DNA of 64,000 nucleotides from Mycobacteroides chelonae (GTDB lineage Bacteria > Actinomycetota > Actinomycetes > Mycobacteriales > Mycobacteriaceae), in assembly GCF_016767715.1 (NCBI RefSeq), contig NZ_CP050145.1, forward strand, positions 4,526,001-4,590,000. Direction: 5' to 3'. Numbering within the stretch: position 1 is the first letter of the stretch; each line of letters begins with the position of its first letter. The notes beneath the pieces were generated by a model that was not told where the DNA came from, did no database searches, and worked only from the letters and a program-made list of their open reading frames with translations. The position numbers were made by a program, and so were the translations under genes. Below, one piece after another: positions 54,661 through 63,406 of this stretch.

Positions 54661-55685
54661 GCACTCGCCCGCTGGGCACGCCGGACGGCAGATGGTTCGC
54701 CCTTGTCGTGCGCCGCGAAATTGGCCAGTTCACGGCCGCGCATCCGGTTGATCACTCGCTGATGTTCGCGGGCATGGTAGGCAAGCGGCGAATAGGTGAC
54801 ACGCTCGGGCAGCACCCGAGCGGCGGCACGATAGGCGGTGAAAACCCTGCGTAGCAGACGCTCATCCCGCTGGGTCCATGCGACGCCGAGAATGTCCCGC
54901 ACCCGCTGATCCATGGCCCCGAAAGTCAGGACGAAGAAAACGCGGGAAATCGGTGCCAGCACGGGCTTTAACGCTGCGACCACGAGACTCGAGGGAACCC
55001 ACCGCGGGAGCCGGCGCAGCAGCGGTGAGTCCTCGATGCCGCTCAAAGGATCGACCAGTTTCCCCAGATTCTCTGCGACCGCAGGATGATTGATCAGAAC
55101 CTGCCCGACCATGCGGTCGTAGTACTCCCAGAACTCCGCGCGGGTTCTGGGATACCCACGCTCGGGCACCTGAGTGATCCGGGCCAGTAGACGATTGTCC
55201 TGAAAGAGCTGCTCGTCTTCCTCGTCGGTCAGGTCCCGTCCCAGGAATCGCGGCGTCACCCGGCGCCCCGCCACATACGCCGTCGCGATCACCCAGGCAT
55301 ACGCCTCCGGATCCAGGGCGCTGATGTGCTTACCCTGCCTCCCGCCGCTCTCACCCTGCATCTGCAGCGGCTTGTGCATCGTGCGTAACCAGTAACCCTG
55401 CTCGATCGCGGCCTTACCCCCGAAGATCCACTGCTGCACCGCGTCAAAGGAACGAATGGCCCGGCCCGCCGGGTCTCGATCTGCCACCGAGTACCGATCG
55501 GTCACATCCCCGATCACCGGATGCATGCCCTGCATGATGAACGCCGCACCGACAGCGGGCAGATACAGCCATTGCCCACCCAGGGACGCGGTCACACCGA
55601 GGGGATCGAACAGCTCCGGCACCGGCTGCGCCCAATCTCGCGAAACCGGGTCCTGCGTTGCCGGGGACTCCACCAGTGCAGTCAC
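54657..55685 (-). CDS. MpaB/DUF2236-family oxygenase
   Basis: A 342-aa protein of the oxygenase-MpaB (DUF2236) family, related to heme-dependent latex-clearing proteins that cleave isoprenoid chains. Visible features are QQWIFGGKAAIEQGYWLRTMHKPLQ, with the family's Lys/Arg/His heme-site residues (core LRTMHKPLQ, near 100-108), and RVIATAYV-type helices after it. GTG 55685 is chosen because AAGGAGG is perfectly spaced; an in-frame start at 55730 has no ribosome site. It is coupled to the alcohol dehydrogenase and divergent from a TetR. Confidence 0.82.
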   Translation of the reverse strand: MTALVESPATQDPVSRDWAQPVPELFDPLGVTASLGGQWLYLPAVGAAFIMQGMHPVIGDVTDRYSVADRDPAGRAIRSFDAVQQWIFGGKAAIEQGYWLRTMHKPLQMQGESGGRQGKHISALDPEAYAWVIATAYVAGRRVTPRFLGRDLTDEEDEQLFQDNRLLARITQVPERGYPRTRAEFWEYYDRMVGQVLINHPAVAENLGKLVDPLSGIEDSPLLRRLPRWVPSSLVVAALKPVLAPISRVFFVLTFGAMDQRVRDILGVAWTQRDERLLRRVFTAYRAAARVLPERVTYSPLAYHAREHQRVINRMRGRELANFAAHDKGEPSAVRRAQRASA

Positions 55686-55763
55686 AACGAAACCTCCTTG
55701 TGTCGTTACCCGAGAAGCTAACGTGAACACCAGGTCGCATATAAGTCTCGTCTGGGGGCCGTC

Positions 55764-56387
55764 ATGGCATCGGAAAATCGCAGTTCACGGCTGCGCAAGG
55801 CGCCACAGCAGCAGAGATCGCGGGAACTGGTCGCAAAAATCGTGACGGCGACCGGGCAGCTGCTGCGCACCGAAGGCCCGGAGGCGATCACCACCAACCG
55901 CATTGCCGCCATCACGGGTATCGGCAAGGGCTCGATCTATCAGTACTTCAGCACCAAAGACGACATCATCATGGCCGCGATCCGGGACGCCGCTAACCGA
56001 CAGCTGCCGGGTGTCCGGTCAGCGCTGGCGGCCAACGCACTGGCGCCACCGCAGCAGATGATGGACTCCGCCATCGACATGTTGATCGCGTTCACCACCG
56101 ACAACGCCCCTACCCTGCGCTATCTCAACGAGAATCCCGAGTTCGCACGCGAGGTCGAGGCCAGCTCGAATATGCCGGTACTGATGCAGACGATGATGAC
56201 CCTGCATGTTCAGCAGTATCGCGATCAGTACCACGCCGATCTGGAAGCGGAGACGATCGCGTGGCTCTTCATCAACTCGGCAATCACCACCACGCTGATG
56301 TTCTTCCAGACCGACCGGAGTCCGATCGATCTCCAACAACTGCGAGTGGGCCTCAAACGAATGGCATACGGTCTGCTGACTTCGTAG
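55764..56387 (+). CDS. TetR-family regulator
   Basis: A 207-aa repressor with a helix-turn-helix (TNRIAAITGIGKGSIYQYFSTK, core AAITGIGKGSIYQYF, near 47-61) and a C-terminal domain rich in Met and Gln. It is divergent from the MpaB-type oxygenase and alcohol dehydrogenase operon, which it probably controls. A -10-like TATAAG lies just upstream (55739-55744). No clear palindrome was found in the 78-bp gap. Confidence 0.85.
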   Translation: MASENRSSRLRKAPQQQRSRELVAKIVTATGQLLRTEGPEAITTNRIAAITGIGKGSIYQYFSTKDDIIMAAIRDAANRQLPGVRSALAANALAPPQQMMDSAIDMLIAFTTDNAPTLRYLNENPEFAREVEASSNMPVLMQTMMTLHVQQYRDQYHADLEAETIAWLFINSAITTTLMFFQTDRSPIDLQQLRVGLKRMAYGLLTS

Positions 56388-56406
56388 CCGTACCGGCGGG
56401 CTGCCC

Positions 56407-56524
56407 AAAAAATTAGGTAGCCCCGCGCCGCCGTCGGGTCGGGGGGTCGGACGGTGGCGCGAGGCTACCCATGTATCGACACCTACTTCCAGAGCGTTAC
56501 AGCCTCTCCGAAAAATCTTGAAAC
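56407..56524 (-). ncRNA. Candidate F6/SfdS-type small RNA
   Basis: Downstream of fadA2 and on its strand, a GTTT box (56524-56521) is followed 17 bp later by GCTGTA (SigF-like, imperfect -10). About 85-100 nt on, a large hairpin ends at a run of six U (56412-56407). Its arms are 56416-56435 and 56450-56469 and its loop contains CCCCCC. In M. tuberculosis the SigF-dependent sRNA F6 lies between fadA2 and fadE5, behind fadA2. The position, C-rich loop and terminator fit; sequence identity was not tested. Confidence 0.5.
56416..56469 (-). terminator. Long hairpin terminator of the candidate sRNA
   Basis: Two 20-nt arms, GGTAGCC-C-CGCGCC-G-CCGTC and its near-complement, with one mismatch and one wobble and a 14-nt loop. 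On the minus strand it is followed by TTTTTT within 8 bases. Confidence 0.65.
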
Positions 56525-56554
56525 TTTTTTTGACCAGATTCCAGGAATGACAAA

Positions 56555-56591
56555 ACCCCCGGTCACAGGCGTAGTGCCGATGACCGGGGGT
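56555..56591 (-). terminator. fadA2 terminator
   Basis: Perfect 11-bp stem, ACCCCCGGTCA (56555-56565) with TGACCGGGGGT (56581-56591), followed by TTTT on the minus strand. It lies 23 bp after the fadA2 stop. Confidence 0.8.
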
Positions 56592-56613
56592 CTCGATGAG
56601 GTGCTTAGGTCGC

Positions 56614-57945
56614 TCAGGCTTCCAGGATTGCGGTCACGCCCTGGCCGCCCGCGGCGCAGACCGAGATAAGTCCGCGGTACGTGCCGGTCCCGCCGTTCTC
56701 CTTCTTCTTCTCGGCGAGCTGCTTGGCCAGCTGGGCCACGATGCGGCCGCCGGTGGCCGCGAACGGGTGCCCGGCCGCCAGCGACGAGCCGTTGACGTTG
56801 AGCTTGGATCGGTCGATGGCGCCCAACGGCTTGTCGAGACCGAGGCGCTCCTTGCAGTAATCCGCCGACTCCCACGCCTGCAGTGTCGCGAGCACCACCG
56901 AGGCGAACGCCTCGTGGATCTCGTAGAAGTCGAAGTCCTGCAAGGTCAGGCCGTTGCGGGCCAGCAGACGCGGCACCGCGTAGGTCGGCGCCATCAGCAG
57001 ACCATCGGGGCCGTTGATGTAATCCACCGCCGCGGTCTCGCCGTCGACGAAGTAGGCCAGCACGGGGATGCCGCGCTCTGCGGCCCACTCCTCACTGGAC
57101 AGCAGCGCCACCGAAGCGCCATCGGTCAACGGGGTGGAGTTACCCGCGGTCATGGTGGCGTCGCCGTGCTTCACACCGAACACCGGCTTCAACGTCGCCA
57201 GCTTCTCCACGCTCGAGTTCGGGCGCAGGTTGTCGTCGCGGTACAGCCCCAGGAACGGGCTGATCAGGTCGTCGAAGAAGCCACGGTCGTAGGCAGCGGC
57301 CATCTTCTGGTGGCTGGCGGCGGCCAGCGCGTCCTGCTCGGTGCGCTTGACGCCCATCTGCTTGGCGGTGATGGCGGCGTGCTCGCCCATGGACAGCCCG
57401 GTACGCGGCTCGCCGTTCTGCGGAATGTCGACGCCGAGCGCGGCGGGCAGCTTGCCCAGCAGCTTGAGCCGGGTGACGTTGTCCTTGGCGCGACGGATCG
57501 CCAGCAGGGTGTGGCGAAGATCATCACCGAAGTTGATGGGCGCATCGGAAGTGGTGTCCACACCGCCGGCCAGCACCGACTCGTAACGGCCCAGCGCGAT
57601 GCCGTCGGCACCCACGATGGCCGCCTGCAGACCCGTGCCACATGCCTGCTGCAGGTCGAACGCCTGCGAGTACGGGGACAGCGGGCTGCCCAGCACCGAT
57701 TCGCGGGTGAGATTGAAATCACGGCTCAGCTTGAGCACCGCACCGGCGATGACGGCGCCCAGGCGCTCGCCCTTGAGGTTGAAGCGATCGGACGCGCCGG
57801 TGATGGCGGCGGTCAACATGTCCTGGTTGGAGGCGTTCGCATAGGCGCCGTCCGAACGCGCGAAGGGGATGCGGTTACCACCGAGAACCACGACGCGGCG
57901 GCGACCTTGCGAAGCGTCTGACTTGCGTGCCGAGCTAGTTGCCAC
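56614..57945 (-). CDS. fadA2: Acetyl-CoA acetyltransferase FadA2 (thiolase)
   Basis: A 443-aa thiolase, close to the 440 aa recalled for Rv0243. It cleaves or condenses beta-ketoacyl-CoA. Nucleophilic Cys is in [12 protein letters not shown] (near 100), with HEAFA (near 350), [10 protein letters not shown] (near 397) and [10 protein letters not shown] (near 430). The first residues of the domain read [21 protein letters not shown], as in the reference protein. GTG 57945 is chosen for its GGAGAGA ribosome site and for length; ATG 57984 is an alternative. It is divergent from fabG4 across an operator. Confidence 0.93.
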   Translation of the reverse strand: MATSSARKSDASQGRRRVVVLGGNRIPFARSDGAYANASNQDMLTAAITGASDRFNLKGERLGAVIAGAVLKLSRDFNLTRESVLGSPLSPYSQAFDLQQACGTGLQAAIVGADGIALGRYESVLAGGVDTTSDAPINFGDDLRHTLLAIRRAKDNVTRLKLLGKLPAALGVDIPQNGEPRTGLSMGEHAAITAKQMGVKRTEQDALAAASHQKMAAAYDRGFFDDLISPFLGLYRDDNLRPNSSVEKLATLKPVFGVKHGDATMTAGNSTPLTDGASVALLSSEEWAAERGIPVLAYFVDGETAAVDYINGPDGLLMAPTYAVPRLLARNGLTLQDFDFYEIHEAFASVVLATLQAWESADYCKERLGLDKPLGAIDRSKLNVNGSSLAAGHPFAATGGRIVAQLAKQLAEKKKENGGTGTYRGLISVCAAGGQGVTAILEA

Positions 57946-57985
57946 TTGTCTCTCCACTGTTGAGGGGGCAGTATTACCGAGCATT

Positions 57986-58001
57986 CTTACTCTGGAGTAA
58001 G
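57986..58001. promoter_or_regulatory. Operator between fadA2 and fabG4, CTTACTC-TG-GAGTAAG
   Basis: Perfect 7-bp inverted repeat with a 2-bp centre, containing TTAC-N6-GTAA, the pattern also seen before fadE5 (41926-41939). It lies centrally in the 110-bp divergent gap. Confidence 0.65.
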
Positions 58002-58055
58002 TTCTTTGTCGAATTCACCCTAGACCAATTACGGACAACCACTAAGGAACGGCAC

Positions 58056-59414
58056 ATGTCCCCCAAGCTCACTGACGACCTGTACGCGCTGCTGGTCAAC
58101 TCCGGGCCCGGCAACCTGCTCGCCGGCCGCCTGGGTATCCCGCAGCCCGAGAACCTGCGCCGCTACAAGAAAGGCCAGCCCGCACTGGCCGGGCCCGTGC
58201 TGATCGGCGGCGAGGGCCGCCTCGCCGAGCCGCTGCGCGCCGCACTGGCCGAGGACTACGACCTGGTGTCCAACAACCTCGGCGGCCGCTGGGCCGACAA
58301 GTTCGGCGCCCTGGTCTTCGACGCCACCGGTATCACCACACCGGTCGAGCTCAAGGGACTGCACGAGTTCTTCACCCCGCTGCTGCGCAATGTCGGCAAG
58401 TCCGGCCGCCTGCTTGTCATCGGCACCACCCCGGACAAGGCCGCCACCACCGACGAGCGCATCGCCCAGCGCGCCCTGGAAGGCTTCACCCGCTCGCTGG
58501 CCAAGGAGTTCGGCAACGGCGCCACCGTGCAGCTGGTCTACGTGCACCCCGACGCCAAGACCGCCGCCACCGGCCTGGAGTCGACCGTCCGCTTCATCCT
58601 GTCGGCCAAGTCGACCTACGTGGACGGTCAGGTGTTCTACGTGGGCGCCGACGACTCCACCCCTCCTGCCGACTGGGACAAGCCGCTGGCCGGGAAGGTC
58701 GCCATCGTCACCGGCGCCGCCCGTGGTATCGGCGAGACCATCGCCGAGGTGTTCGCCCGTGACGGCGCCGCCGTGGTCGCGATCGACATGCCGTCCGACG
58801 ACCTGACCGCCGTCGCCCAGAAGGTCGGCGGCACCTCGCTGGCCCTGGACGTCACCGCGGCCGACGCCGTCGATCAGATCACCGCGCACCTCAAGGAGCA
58901 CCACGGCGGCAAGGCCGACATCCTGGTCAACAACGCCGGCATCACCCGCGACAAGCTACTGGCCAACATGGACGACGCCCGCTGGGACTCGGTCATCGCC
59001 GTGAACCTGCTTGCCCCGCAGCGTCTTACCGAAGGCCTCATCGACAACGGCACCATCGGAGAGGGCGGACGCATCATCGGCCTGGCCTCCATCGCCGGTA
59101 TCGCCGGTAACCGCGGCCAGACCAACTACGGCGCCACCAAGGCCGGCATGATCGGCATCACCCAGGCGCTGGCCCCGTCGCTGGCCGAGAAGGGCATCAC
59201 CATCAACGCCGTCGCACCGGGCTTCATCGAGACCAAGATGACCGCCGCCATCCCGCTGGCCAACCGCGAGGTCGGCCGCCGCATCAACTCCCTGAACCAG
59301 GGTGGAGAGCCGGTGGATGTCGCCGAGACCATCGCCTACTTCGCCAGCCCCGCCTCGAACGCGGTGACCGGCAACGTGGTTCGCGTCTGCGGCCAGTCCT
59401 GGCTGGGGGCATAG
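58056..59414 (+). CDS. fabG4: High-molecular-weight 3-oxoacyl-ACP/CoA reductase FabG4
   Basis: A 452-aa SDR of the HMwFabG type (Rv0242c, 454 aa). The N-terminal half (residues 1-200) is a flavodoxin-like non-catalytic domain. The C-terminal ketoreductase starts at [14 protein letters not shown] (near 215), with NNAG, Ser in GLASIAGI and YGATKAG (near 371). It uses NADH to reduce long-chain 3-oxoacyl-CoA. AAGGAAC precedes ATG 58056. htdX follows 2 bp after its stop. Confidence 0.94.
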   Translation: MSPKLTDDLYALLVNSGPGNLLAGRLGIPQPENLRRYKKGQPALAGPVLIGGEGRLAEPLRAALAEDYDLVSNNLGGRWADKFGALVFDATGITTPVELKGLHEFFTPLLRNVGKSGRLLVIGTTPDKAATTDERIAQRALEGFTRSLAKEFGNGATVQLVYVHPDAKTAATGLESTVRFILSAKSTYVDGQVFYVGADDSTPPADWDKPLAGKVAIVTGAARGIGETIAEVFARDGAAVVAIDMPSDDLTAVAQKVGGTSLALDVTAADAVDQITAHLKEHHGGKADILVNNAGITRDKLLANMDDARWDSVIAVNLLAPQRLTEGLIDNGTIGEGGRIIGLASIAGIAGNRGQTNYGATKAGMIGITQALAPSLAEKGITINAVAPGFIETKMTAAIPLANREVGRRINSLNQGGEPVDVAETIAYFASPASNAVTGNVVRVCGQSWLGA

Positions 59415-59416
59415 CC

Positions 59417-60259
59417 ATGGCTCAGCCGTCCGGGCTCCAGAACATGGTGATGGCGGCAGTGGGTGCACTGCCGTTCATCCCCCGTCCGTCCACCCTGCCC
59501 AGCAGGGTTGTTCGGACCCACGGTGTACAAATCGACCCCGCACACGTCGCCGCCTACGCCAAGGTGACCGGCTTGAGCTTCACCGACAAGGTGCCGGTGA
59601 CGTATCCGTTCGCGCTGCAGTTCCCCTCGGTCATGGCATTGGTGACGGGACTGGACTTCCCGTTCCCGGCCATCGGCACCGTGCACCTGGAGAACCACAT
59701 CACCCAGCACCGCGCCATCACCGCGACCGACACCGTCGATATCGAGGTGCGCACCGAGAACCTGCGCGAGCATCGCAAGGGCCTGCTGGTGGACGTCCTG
59801 ACCGACATCACGATCGGCACGGACACCGTGTGGCAGCAGACCATGACGTTCCTGCGTCAGCAGCGCACCAGCCTGTCCGACGGGCCCAAGTCGGAACCGC
59901 CCAAGGCCGTCAAACTGCCGCCGCCGAACTCGACACTGCGGATCAGCGGTGGACAGATCCGCCGGTACGCATCGGTGGGTGGGGACCACAATCCGATCCA
60001 CACCTCGTCGATCGGCGCGAAGGCGCTGGGCTTCCCGAAGGCAATCGCTCACGGAATGTTCACCGCTGCAGCAGTTCTGGGGAACATCCAGGGTGAGATT
60101 CCCGACGCTGTGCGTTACGACGTCAAGTTCGGCAAGCCGATTCTGCTGCCCGCCTCGGTGGGCGTGTGGATCGAGAAGGACGCCAAGGGCTGGGACATCG
60201 CCGTTCGCAATCCCAAGAAGGGTGATCCGCACCTGAACGGAACCATCACCCCGCTCTGA
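59417..60259 (+). CDS. htdX: (3R)-hydroxyacyl-thioester dehydratase HtdX
   Basis: A 280-aa double hot-dog protein, the same length as recalled for Rv0241c. The C-terminal MaoC-type half carries the hydratase motif GGDHNPIHTSSIGAKALGFP with catalytic Asp and His, then IAHGM. It works on the 3-hydroxyacyl products of FabG4. The gene is followed by a hairpin terminator. Confidence 0.93.
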   Translation: MAQPSGLQNMVMAAVGALPFIPRPSTLPSRVVRTHGVQIDPAHVAAYAKVTGLSFTDKVPVTYPFALQFPSVMALVTGLDFPFPAIGTVHLENHITQHRAITATDTVDIEVRTENLREHRKGLLVDVLTDITIGTDTVWQQTMTFLRQQRTSLSDGPKSEPPKAVKLPPPNSTLRISGGQIRRYASVGGDHNPIHTSSIGAKALGFPKAIAHGMFTAAAVLGNIQGEIPDAVRYDVKFGKPILLPASVGVWIEKDAKGWDIAVRNPKKGDPHLNGTITPL

Positions 60260-60272
60260 TCGCACCTCGTTG

Positions 60273-60306
60273 AAGGCCCGTGACCGGCAATCCGGTCGCG
60301 GGCTTT
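60273..60306 (+). terminator. htdX terminator
   Basis: Stem AAGGCCCG-T-GACCGG (60273-60287) with CCGGTC-G-CGGGCTTT (60292-60306), loop CAAT, ending in TTT. Confidence 0.7.
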
Positions 60307-60311
60307 CTGCG

Positions 60312-60378
60312 TTCGCCGAGTGTCGACTTTCCGCGCGAAATCGCGAGAAGTCGGCCCAACAACTCGACACTCGGCGAA
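60312..60378. repeat. REP-like palindromic element
   Basis: Perfect 15-bp arms TTCGCCGAGTGTCGA (60312-60326) and TCGACACTCGGCGAA (60364-60378) with a 37-bp interior that is itself partly palindromic (CGCGAAATCGCG, and GACTT/AAGTC). It resembles the GCCGAGTGT-type intergenic palindromes recalled from mycobacterial genomes. No second copy was found in this window. Confidence 0.65.
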
Positions 60379-60492
60379 GAAGTGTTGCCAGGCCCCTCCG
60401 GTAATACTCACGCTGATCTCGACGGCTGCACTTCGGCGAACCGCTCGTTACGATCGCTCGTCATTTCCTGCAGCAAATTCGAGGAGTACGTC

Positions 60493-61611
60493 GTGCCAGC
60501 GGACGAGGATCACCAGGAAGCGCCATCCGTCGACTGGCGCGCACTGCTGCGACAGCTCCCTTTGTTGAACATCCTCGGCGTGGTCGCCGTCCTCGTCGCG
60601 GCCACCCTGGTGGTGGTCAAGAATCTGCCCGACCACAGCACCGACCAGCTACTCAACGTGTCCTACGACCCGACGCGTGAGCTCTACAACGTCCTCGACG
60701 GCACCTTCACCAAGCAGTACAAGGACAAGACCGGCAAGACGATCGAGATCAAGCGCACCAACGGTGGATCGGGGCGCCAAGCCCGCAGCGTCCTGGATGG
60801 CAGTCAGCGCGCCGACGTGGTGTCGCTGGCATCTGTGAGTGACGTGGACACATTGAGCCTGCGCCGGCTGATCGCGCCCAACTGGCGGCAACGGCTGCCT
60901 AACAACTCCGTCCCCTACACCTCGACCATCGTGTTCGTCGTGCGCAAGGGCAACCCACGCGATATCCACGACTGGCCCGACCTCGCCAAGGAAAACGTCG
61001 CCGTCATCACGCCGAACCCCCGCACCTCCGGGAACGGGCAGCTCTCCGTGCTCGCGGCATGGGGCTCGGTGGTGACGCGCGGGGGCACCGAGACGGACGC
61101 ACGTTCCTATCTCACGGCGCTGTTCCGCAACGTGGCCGCGCTCGACAGCGGAGCGCGCGGAGCCACCAACACATTCTCGGTTCAACGGCTCGGCGACGTG
61201 CACCTGACGTGGGAGAACGAGGCGATCAGCGAGGTGAACGCCAACAAGGGCGAACTCGAGATCGTCTATCCGCCGGTGAGCATCCGCGCGGAGCCTGCGG
61301 TCGCCTGGGTGGACGCCAACTTGCACGACACCAAGCGTGCCGCGATCGCCAAGGCGTATCTGGAATACCTGTTCACCGACGAGGCGCAGGAGGTCGCCGC
61401 CCAGCGCGGTTACCGTCCGATCAAGCCTGAAATCCTTGCTCGCCACAGCAATACGCTGCCCGCGATAAACCTGTTCCCCATCACGGCCATCGCGACCAGC
61501 TGGGATGACGCACGACAGAAGTTCTTCTCGGACAACGGGATCTACGAGACCATCCCGCGCACCACCGACCGGGGCACCACCACCTTCGCCTCCGACAGAC
61601 AAGGACGCTAG
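60493..61611 (+). CDS. Sulfate-type periplasmic substrate-binding protein
   Basis: A 372-aa solute-binding protein of the sulfate/thiosulfate ABC family (SbpA/CysP type). A charged N-terminus precedes a single hydrophobic segment (residues 22-44), so it is probably membrane-anchored facing the periplasm. Family features are [20 protein letters not shown] (near 53), [14 protein letters not shown] (near 90) and [19 protein letters not shown] (near 174). GTG 60493 is chosen, with GAGGAG upstream. The stop abuts the start of a SulP permease, and no ABC permease or ATPase follows. Confidence 0.86.
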   Translation: MPADEDHQEAPSVDWRALLRQLPLLNILGVVAVLVAATLVVVKNLPDHSTDQLLNVSYDPTRELYNVLDGTFTKQYKDKTGKTIEIKRTNGGSGRQARSVLDGSQRADVVSLASVSDVDTLSLRRLIAPNWRQRLPNNSVPYTSTIVFVVRKGNPRDIHDWPDLAKENVAVITPNPRTSGNGQLSVLAAWGSVVTRGGTETDARSYLTALFRNVAALDSGARGATNTFSVQRLGDVHLTWENEAISEVNANKGELEIVYPPVSIRAEPAVAWVDANLHDTKRAAIAKAYLEYLFTDEAQEVAAQRGYRPIKPEILARHSNTLPAINLFPITAIATSWDDARQKFFSDNGIYETIPRTTDRGTTTFASDRQGR

Positions 61612-63402
61612 ATGCCCTCGGCACTGGGAGTATTCGAGAACTACGACGCGCTCAAGGCCCGTCGCGACATCGTCGCCGGTCTGACGGTGGCTGCGATATC
61701 CCTTCCCCAAGCCATGGCCTATGCGCTGATCGCCGGGGTCGACCCGAAGTACGGTGTCTACTCCGCGATCGTGGTCACGGCCATCGCATCGATCTTCGGG
61801 TCCTCGTCACATCTGATCAACGGACCCACAAGCGCCATCTCACTGCTGGTGTTCAGCTCGCTGGCATTCCTGGATCCGGAGAACCGCACCGGGCTGTTCG
61901 AAGCCCTGTTCCTCCTGGGTGTGCTGGTCGGCGCCATCCAGATCCTCATCGCCGTCTTCAAGCTCGGCGACCTCACCCGATACATCTCCGAGTCCGTCGT
62001 CATCGGATTCATGGCAAGTGCTGCCCTGCTGCTGGCCATTGGCCAGCTGGCCAATGCTATTGGTGTGCGGGACAAGGGAGATGGGCACATGCAGGTGCTG
62101 CAGCGCGCCTGGCTCACCCTGTTCCACGGCGATGCCGTGAACTACCGCGCGTTGGTCCTGAGCGTCTCGGCGGTGGTGTTGGCGATACTCCTGCGCCGTC
62201 TGGTTCAACGCTATGGCCTGCCGCAGATTGACATGCTGCTGGTGCTCATCGTGACGGCGGTCATCGCGTACGCCTATGGCTGGTCGGTGCCGGACGGCAC
62301 TGGACATACCGATGTGAAGATCTCCGGCAAGATCCCCGCCAGCCTTCCGGAATTCCACATCCCCGAGGTTCAGGTGAGCACCCTCGGTGAGCTTTCGCAT
62401 GGCGCATTGGCCATTGCGTTCATCGGTCTGATCGAAGCGTTGTCGATTGCCAAGGCCATCGCACACCACACCGGACAGCAGATCGATTACAACCGTCAGA
62501 TCCTCGCCGAGGGGCTGGCCAACCTCACCGGTGGCTTCTTCCAGAGCCTGCCCGGGTCGGGTTCGTTGTCCCGATCGGCCATCAACTACCAATCCGGTGC
62601 GGCGACCAGGTTCTCCGGAATTGTCAGCGCCGCAACGGTGACCATCGCGCTACTGCTGTTCGCTCCGCTGCTCCGGTATATCCCGCAGGCGGCGCTGGCC
62701 GGCCTGTTGTTGGTCACCGCGGTGCGGCTGGTCGACTTCCGGCGCCTCTCGTACGCGCTCAAGGCCTCGCGGTACGACGCCGGGCTGGTCATCATCACGG
62801 CGCTGGTCGGTGTGGCCGTGAACCTGGACACCGCGGTGCTGATTGGTGTGGTGCTTTCGATCCTGCTGTTCGTACCGCGCGCGGCCAAGCTCAAGGCTGC
62901 CGAACTCATCGTCACTGACGAGGGTGTGATCCGTGAGCGGACCCCCCAGGACAACCCCGCCGACGCCGCCAGCTCGGTTCGCGCGTCGTCCCCCGTCATC
63001 TACGACCTGGAGGGCGAGCTGTTCTTCGGCGCGGCACCCGAACTCGACCGCTATCTTGAGGCGCTACACGCACGGATCCGCGACGAAAATCTGAAGGTCG
63101 TGATCCTAAGGTTGAAGCGGGTACGCCATCCCGACGTGGTCTGCATCGAGCGCCTGGAGCACTTCATCCGGGAGCACCAAGAGCTGGGCGTCACCGTGTT
63201 GCTCGCCGGAGTGCGGCCGGATTCGCTCGCGCTGCTGCAGAACGTGGGCTTCACCGATTGGCTCCCCGCCGAGCAGGTGTTCCCGGAGGAAGACCGCGAA
63301 TTCTCGGCGACGCTGAAGGCCGTGCGATACGCGCAGACCCGGTTGGCCGAAACACCTTCGGCCCCGGCGGCACACCAGGAAAAGCTCTACTACCTGGTCT
63401 GA
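61612..63402 (+). CDS. SulP/SLC26-family sulfate permease with STAS domain
   Basis: A 596-aa anion transporter. The SulP membrane domain (about residues 15-430) has AGLTVAAISLPQAMAYALIAG near 23 and the family block SLPGSGSLSRSAINYQSGA near 310. A cytoplasmic STAS domain is at about 460-560 (VIYDLEGELFFGAAPELDRY). It starts directly after the stop of a sulfate-type binding protein with no gap, so the two are translationally linked. Sulfate is the likely anion; bicarbonate is possible for SulP proteins. Confidence 0.9.
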   Translation: MPSALGVFENYDALKARRDIVAGLTVAAISLPQAMAYALIAGVDPKYGVYSAIVVTAIASIFGSSSHLINGPTSAISLLVFSSLAFLDPENRTGLFEALFLLGVLVGAIQILIAVFKLGDLTRYISESVVIGFMASAALLLAIGQLANAIGVRDKGDGHMQVLQRAWLTLFHGDAVNYRALVLSVSAVVLAILLRRLVQRYGLPQIDMLLVLIVTAVIAYAYGWSVPDGTGHTDVKISGKIPASLPEFHIPEVQVSTLGELSHGALAIAFIGLIEALSIAKAIAHHTGQQIDYNRQILAEGLANLTGGFFQSLPGSGSLSRSAINYQSGAATRFSGIVSAATVTIALLLFAPLLRYIPQAALAGLLLVTAVRLVDFRRLSYALKASRYDAGLVIITALVGVAVNLDTAVLIGVVLSILLFVPRAAKLKAAELIVTDEGVIRERTPQDNPADAASSVRASSPVIYDLEGELFFGAAPELDRYLEALHARIRDENLKVVILRLKRVRHPDVVCIERLEHFIREHQELGVTVLLAGVRPDSLALLQNVGFTDWLPAEQVFPEEDREFSATLKAVRYAQTRLAETPSAPAAHQEKLYYLV

Positions 63403-63406
63403 AAAC

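Noticed and set aside
56596..57921. Open frame of 441 codons antisense to fadA2
   Set aside because: Shadow of the high-GC fadA2 sequence without any recognisable motif.
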